Origin: an uncultured Spartobacteria bacterium
GTDB taxonomy: Bacteria > Verrucomicrobiota > Verrucomicrobiia > Chthoniobacterales > Terrimicrobiaceae
Assembly (NCBI GenBank): GCA_937919825.1
Contig: CALFPA010000133.1
Span: forward strand, 1-64,000
DNA length: 64,000 bases
Direction of reading: 5' to 3'
A program made the translations under genes and the position numbers. The notes beneath the pieces were generated by a model that was given only the letters and a program-made list of their open reading frames with translations, ran no database searches and was not told the DNA's origin. Shown one piece after another: positions 61,292-64,000 of this stretch. Each line of letters starts with the position of its first letter. The first letter of the stretch is position 1.

Positions 61292-62179
61292 ATGAAAGAA
61301 ACCATCGCATTCATCGGAGTTGGTCGCATGGGCGCCAACATGGCCCGCCGCCTCAAGGACAAAGGACACACCGTCACCGCCGTCTACGACTCGCACGCCC
61401 CGCTCGCCACCGAGCTCGCGGCGGAAATCGGCGCGGAAGCCTGCCAAACTCTGGCCCGCGCAACCGAACTCGCCAGCTTGATCATCACGGTCGTTACCGA
61501 TGACAAGGCCATGCACGCCATTTTTGCCAAGCAGGGCGACAGCCTCCTCGTCGGCGCGAAAGGCAAACTTTTCGTCAACTGCGCCACCGTTTCTCCTCAG
61601 GTTCACCTCGATGTCGAGGCCCTCGCACACCAAGCCGGCGCGGAATCGCTCGAAGCCTGCATGGCCTCCAGCATCACCCAAGCCCGCGAAGGAACCCTCT
61701 ATCTCATGACTGGCGGCTCAACCGCCGCCTTCCAGCGCGCGGAAGCGATCCTCAAGGATATGAGCATTTCGCTCCGCCACATCGGCGCCACCGGCCAGGC
61801 TGCTCAGGTCAAGGCTTTGGTCAACATGGTCATGAATATCAACACCGCCGGACTCGCTGAGGGCCTTGGCCTCGGAGCCGCTCTCGGTCTGGATCTCACC
61901 ATGCTCCGCGAAGTGTTTTCGCAAACCGGCGCCGATTCCCGCGTCCTCAAGACCGACGGCGAGGACATGCAGAACCGCGACCACTCCTGTTTCTTCTCCG
62001 GCGCCCACGCCGCAAAGGACAGCGGCATCGCGCTCAGCCTCGCCCACGAAAAAGGCCTTAATCTCCCGCTCGCCGAAGCCACCAAGAAGCAATACGACCG
62101 CATGGTGTCGGAAGGCTTTGGCGACTTGGACAAATCCGGCGTCGCCGAGCTCACCTTCCCGGGCCGGGGCAAAAAATAA
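61292..62179 (+). CDS. 3-hydroxyisobutyrate dehydrogenase-family oxidoreductase
   Basis: 295 residues. The N-terminal Rossmann fold (AFIGVGRMGANMARRL), the substrate motif GTLYLMTGG, the catalytic lysine in GQAAQVKALVNMVM and the C-terminal all-helical domain are present. Family members reduce or oxidise 3-hydroxy acids (3-hydroxyisobutyrate, tartronate semialdehyde, 6-phosphogluconate relatives) with NAD(P). It is in an operon with the HTH-MBL hydrolase. The exact substrate is not predictable. Confidence 0.88.
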   Translation: MKETIAFIGVGRMGANMARRLKDKGHTVTAVYDSHAPLATELAAEIGAEACQTLARATELASLIITVVTDDKAMHAIFAKQGDSLLVGAKGKLFVNCATVSPQVHLDVEALAHQAGAESLEACMASSITQAREGTLYLMTGGSTAAFQRAEAILKDMSISLRHIGATGQAAQVKALVNMVMNINTAGLAEGLGLGAALGLDLTMLREVFSQTGADSRVLKTDGEDMQNRDHSCFFSGAHAAKDSGIALSLAHEKGLNLPLAEATKKQYDRMVSEGFGDLDKSGVAELTFPGRGKK

Positions 62180-62323
62180 CCCGCCCACGCGCAGAGGAGG
62201 GGAACCGCAAGTAAAAGTATCTCCCGCAGAGATACCGAGGCGCAGCGATGGGGTGATCAACTGACCCTTGCCTCGGTGTATTTCTCTTGTTGGACAGTGC
62301 GCGGAGCTTAGGGTTATTACCCT

Positions 62324-62530
62324 ATGAAAATCCTAAGCAACCTCTGCTTCGTTCTTGGCCTCGCCTCGGTCCTCGCCTCCATCGCCATCTGGTATTATGC
62401 CGGCGGAAAAGAGGCAACATTTGAAGCCCGCACGCACGGCGAGCTTTTCGGTATTTTTGTTGGCCTATGGGCGCCGACATTTCTGATCCTCTCGAACCGC
62501 CTCGCGCGTTTCGCTGACGAACAGAAATAG
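62324..62530 (+). CDS. Small two-helix membrane protein
   Basis: 68 residues with two hydrophobic segments (about 5-26, CFVLGLASVLASIAIWYYAG; and about 41-57, LFGIFVGLWAPTFLILSN). No known family recognised. The start ATG 62324 is preceded by an AGGGT-TATT-ACCCT inverted repeat (62310-62323), which would place a hairpin at the start codon. The upstream 144 bp contain a degenerate CGCAGAG-type repeat (about 62223-62252) with no gene. Confidence 0.65.
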   Translation: MKILSNLCFVLGLASVLASIAIWYYAGGKEATFEARTHGELFGIFVGLWAPTFLILSNRLARFADEQK

Positions 62531-62625
62531 CCTTCGCTACGGCTTCGGCTGTCACTGAATTTGGATATCAAGACTGTGGGCGTTGGGGATTGCGCCGACG
62601 GGGCGCTATGTGGTGGCTCGGCGGA

Positions 62626-62915
62626 ATTTCAGGCGAGCGCCGCATCGGCTTCAAAGTGAATTTCACGAGCATGTCCAAACCAGCGCCGTGCCAAATCTCG
62701 CCAGCCACCCACTCCGCCGATTTCTCGCCGAGGGGCTGCTCGCCTGCATCAACACCGATAACCCTGGAATTAGCGGCATCGATTTGCCCCATGAACTGGA
62801 TGTCGGAGCCCCGGCAACAGGGTTAAGCCCAAAGGATGTCGATCAAATGCTCCGTAATGCGTGGGAAATGGCTTTTCTCGGAGAGGATAAAAAGCATAGT
62901 CTGATCTCAAGTTGA
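62626..62915 (+). pseudogene. Frameshifted C-terminal remnant of an adenosine deaminase family gene
   Basis: One frame gives RRIGFKVNFTS; the next gives VQTSAVPNLASHPLRRFL, AEGLLACINTDNPGISGI and DLPHELDVG...RNAWEMAFL. Together these match the end of adenosine deaminases, where a continuous protein reads roughly GFEVNLTSNVQTSAV. The frames meet near 62674: adding one A after ACGAGC would restore TSNVQT. The catalytic-site motif reads TDNPGISGID, where active enzymes usually have TDDP. No upstream two thirds of the gene is visible, so this is a fragment and not a functional gene. Confidence 0.7.
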
Positions 62916-62982
62916 TCCCGCTTAAGACCGGATAGTCAGGCTGGAGACGCAAAACGAAGCCTTATTTTCCACAGCCTTTTTG

Positions 62983-63654
62983 ATGTATTCCGACTCTGTG
63001 TTTGAGTTTCTCCCCGATCCTTCCAGCGCCTCCGGTGGGCAAAAAATTGACCCTGATTTTCTATTCCGACTTAACGAGGAATTACGACCCCGGATGATCG
63101 TCAGCCTCACATCCCGAGGGGCTTCGCGGGATGTGGCCGAGGATGTGGTTTCCGAAATTCTCGCCGAATGTGTCGCCGAGTCTCCGCGCAATCTGCTGGC
63201 GCGTTTCAAGGGCGAAGGCCCGCTGGATGGTTGGCTTCTGCGCGTGGCGATTAACCGCCTCATTTCCCGTCAACGCCGCGAGCGATTGATGGAGCCTGCG
63301 GAGATTGGGGAGATTGAATCCCTGCCTTGCGAAAGTATGGAGGTGATGGAAGAGGCCTTGCAGGCGATCGTTTCCAAGGCGCTTCGCGAAGCCATCGAGT
63401 CGTTGCCGGCGGAGGCGAGGCTTCTGTTGTGGTTGAGGCATGGTTATGGAGTTGCGCAAAATCGGCTTTGCATCTGCTGGTGCAGCACCCCGAGCAAGCT
63501 CTCCCGTGCGTTGTCCTCCGCCCGCAGAATCGTCCGGGACCAAACCCTGCGATCCATTCAAATAGAGGATCCCGGTTTGCATTTGCAGTGGCAGGACATC
63601 TCCGGCGTGTGCTCGAACTCCCTTCTTTTTTCAGAAAACCGCCATGTCGCCTGA
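62983..63654 (+). CDS. ECF-like sigma-70 family factor
   Basis: 223 residues from ATG 62983 (a TTG lies one codon earlier). Region 2 is recognisable (RPRMIVSLTSRGASRDVAEDVV; GPLDGWLLRVAINRLISRQRR). Region 4 reads LLLWLRHGYGVAQN, then STPSKLSRALSSARRIVRD, a helix-turn-helix of the right size although with an unusual cysteine-containing turn (RLCICWC). The C-terminal about 35 residues extend past region 4. It overlaps the next small gene by 11 bp, suggesting that gene encodes its partner. Confidence 0.75.
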   Translation: MYSDSVFEFLPDPSSASGGQKIDPDFLFRLNEELRPRMIVSLTSRGASRDVAEDVVSEILAECVAESPRNLLARFKGEGPLDGWLLRVAINRLISRQRRERLMEPAEIGEIESLPCESMEVMEEALQAIVSKALREAIESLPAEARLLLWLRHGYGVAQNRLCICWCSTPSKLSRALSSARRIVRDQTLRSIQIEDPGLHLQWQDISGVCSNSLLFSENRHVA

Positions 63655-63892
63655 TTCCTCGAGCGAGGCCGATCCAAACGCGGAGGATGGATTAAAAGAC
63701 ATTTTTGGCTTTCTTGAAAAAAGTTTTCCCGATGGCGCTCGCGACATCACCGTGCCACCGGAGTTGCGGCGGCTCATGATGGAATTTGCCGAGGGAAAAA
63801 TCCCGGCCTCCGAGATCGAAGCACTATGCACCCAAATCCTCCGCTCCCCGGAGTCGATCCGCGCCCTCGCCCAAATCCTCGGCAGGGTCTAA
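63644..63892 (+). CDS. Small acidic protein encoded with the sigma factor
   Basis: 82 residues, starting inside the end of the sigma factor gene. Mostly helical and acidic (DIFGFLEKSFPDGARDITVP; ELRRLMMEFAEGKIPASEIEAL in parts). No membrane segment or zinc motif. Unknown family; the coupled position would fit an anti-sigma or co-regulator, with no direct evidence. Its stop overlaps the stop of a gene entering from the right edge. Confidence 0.6.
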   Translation: MSPDSSSEADPNAEDGLKDIFGFLEKSFPDGARDITVPPELRRLMMEFAEGKIPASEIEALCTQILRSPESIRALAQILGRV

Positions 63893-64000
63893 GCGGGGCG
63901 GGCCAATTCTTCTTTCAGCCAGGCAAGAGCATCGTCCCGGGTTTTCAATCCGCCCTCGAGTTGGAGCGCCTGTGCGGAGTCGAGGAGCTTTTTGAAAGGC
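63889..64000 (-). CDS. C-terminal end of a gene cut by the right window edge
   Basis: Open on the minus strand from the edge to TAG 63891-63889. The 36 visible codons read PFKKLLDSAQALQLEGG, then LKTRDDALAWLKEELARPA and stop. The amphipathic helical pattern and normal codon use suggest a real gene end. Too little is present to name it. It overlaps the convergent small gene by 4 bp. Confidence 0.5.
   Translation of the reverse strand, partial: PFKKLLDSAQALQLEGGLKTRDDALAWLKEELARPA

Noticed and set aside
61292-62915. Reading the deaminase remnant as a functional 110-residue protein starting near 62583.
   Set aside because: The first about 30 codons do not resemble the family in that frame, the upstream catalytic parts are missing, and the conserved neighbouring block sits in a different frame.

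Overview
This is a GC-rich bacterial chromosome segment, densely coded on both strands, with no rRNA or tRNA gene, CRISPR array, phage or insertion sequence that I can see. A lipid A-type acyltransferase, heptose genes, Mpl, an outer-membrane-biogenesis-type PPIase and an O-antigen-ligase-like protein point to a Gram-negative envelope. The Verrucomicrobiota-like gene content (large secreted GH/NPCBM proteins, dispersed CTCCGTG and GGAGGGACGGG intergenic repeats, few Shine-Dalgarno sites) suggests that phylum or a PVC relative. The phylum is an inference, not proven.

Layout. 1-2742: a truncated secreted protein and a FixL/FixJ-like two-component pair. 2828-7195: acyltransferase, metG, a TPR protein and a SurA/PpiD-like protein in one tightly overlapping minus-strand operon. 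7244-16000: thiD, an RsmA-Nudix fusion, an O-antigen-ligase-like protein, pssA-psd, an orphan solute-binding lipoprotein and mpl. 15860-20880: a flavoprotein reductase, katG, a Xre/RES toxin-antitoxin pair and an OsmC protein. 20887-26809: a 7TM-HD phosphohydrolase, phoH, two secreted unknowns, heptose kinase and phosphatase, and lspA. 26853-35465: ileS, a cytidylate-kinase-like protein, rpoN, a cysteine desulfurase and tex. 35466-35871 is a repeat-rich intergenic stretch.

35872-47527 is the most unusual region. It holds a 1602-residue secreted enzyme combining an alpha-galactosidase-like (GH36/27) module with an alpha-L-fucosidase (GH29) module, then galM. Facing them are an AraC regulator, a histidine kinase and a response regulator. 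The kinase's periplasmic sensor looks like a GH36 barrel in which both catalytic aspartates are replaced, so it reads as a dead glycosidase turned receptor beside a live homologue. 47732-50876 encodes a membrane desaturase fused to a Rieske domain and an NqrF-like reductase, with a TIM-barrel partner.

50928-59269 is a molybdenum-cofactor island: moeA, moaC, a mobA-moaD fusion, moaE, a MOSC-fdhD fusion, a TauE/SafE exporter, moaA and a YdeP-like molybdo-oxidoreductase that presumably uses the cofactor. 59279-64000 holds an NHL-propeller protein, an HTH-metallo-beta-lactamase protein, a 3-hydroxyisobutyrate-dehydrogenase relative, a frameshifted adenosine-deaminase remnant and an ECF-like sigma factor with a small partner.

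A sequence-wide signal overlays all of this. On a complete manual read I found no ACGT and no GTAC anywhere in the 64 kb, although other palindromic tetramers (CATG, GATC, TCGA and even CTAG) occur. This looks like extreme selection against two palindromic words, of the kind expected from restriction-modification or another DNA-targeting system outside the window.
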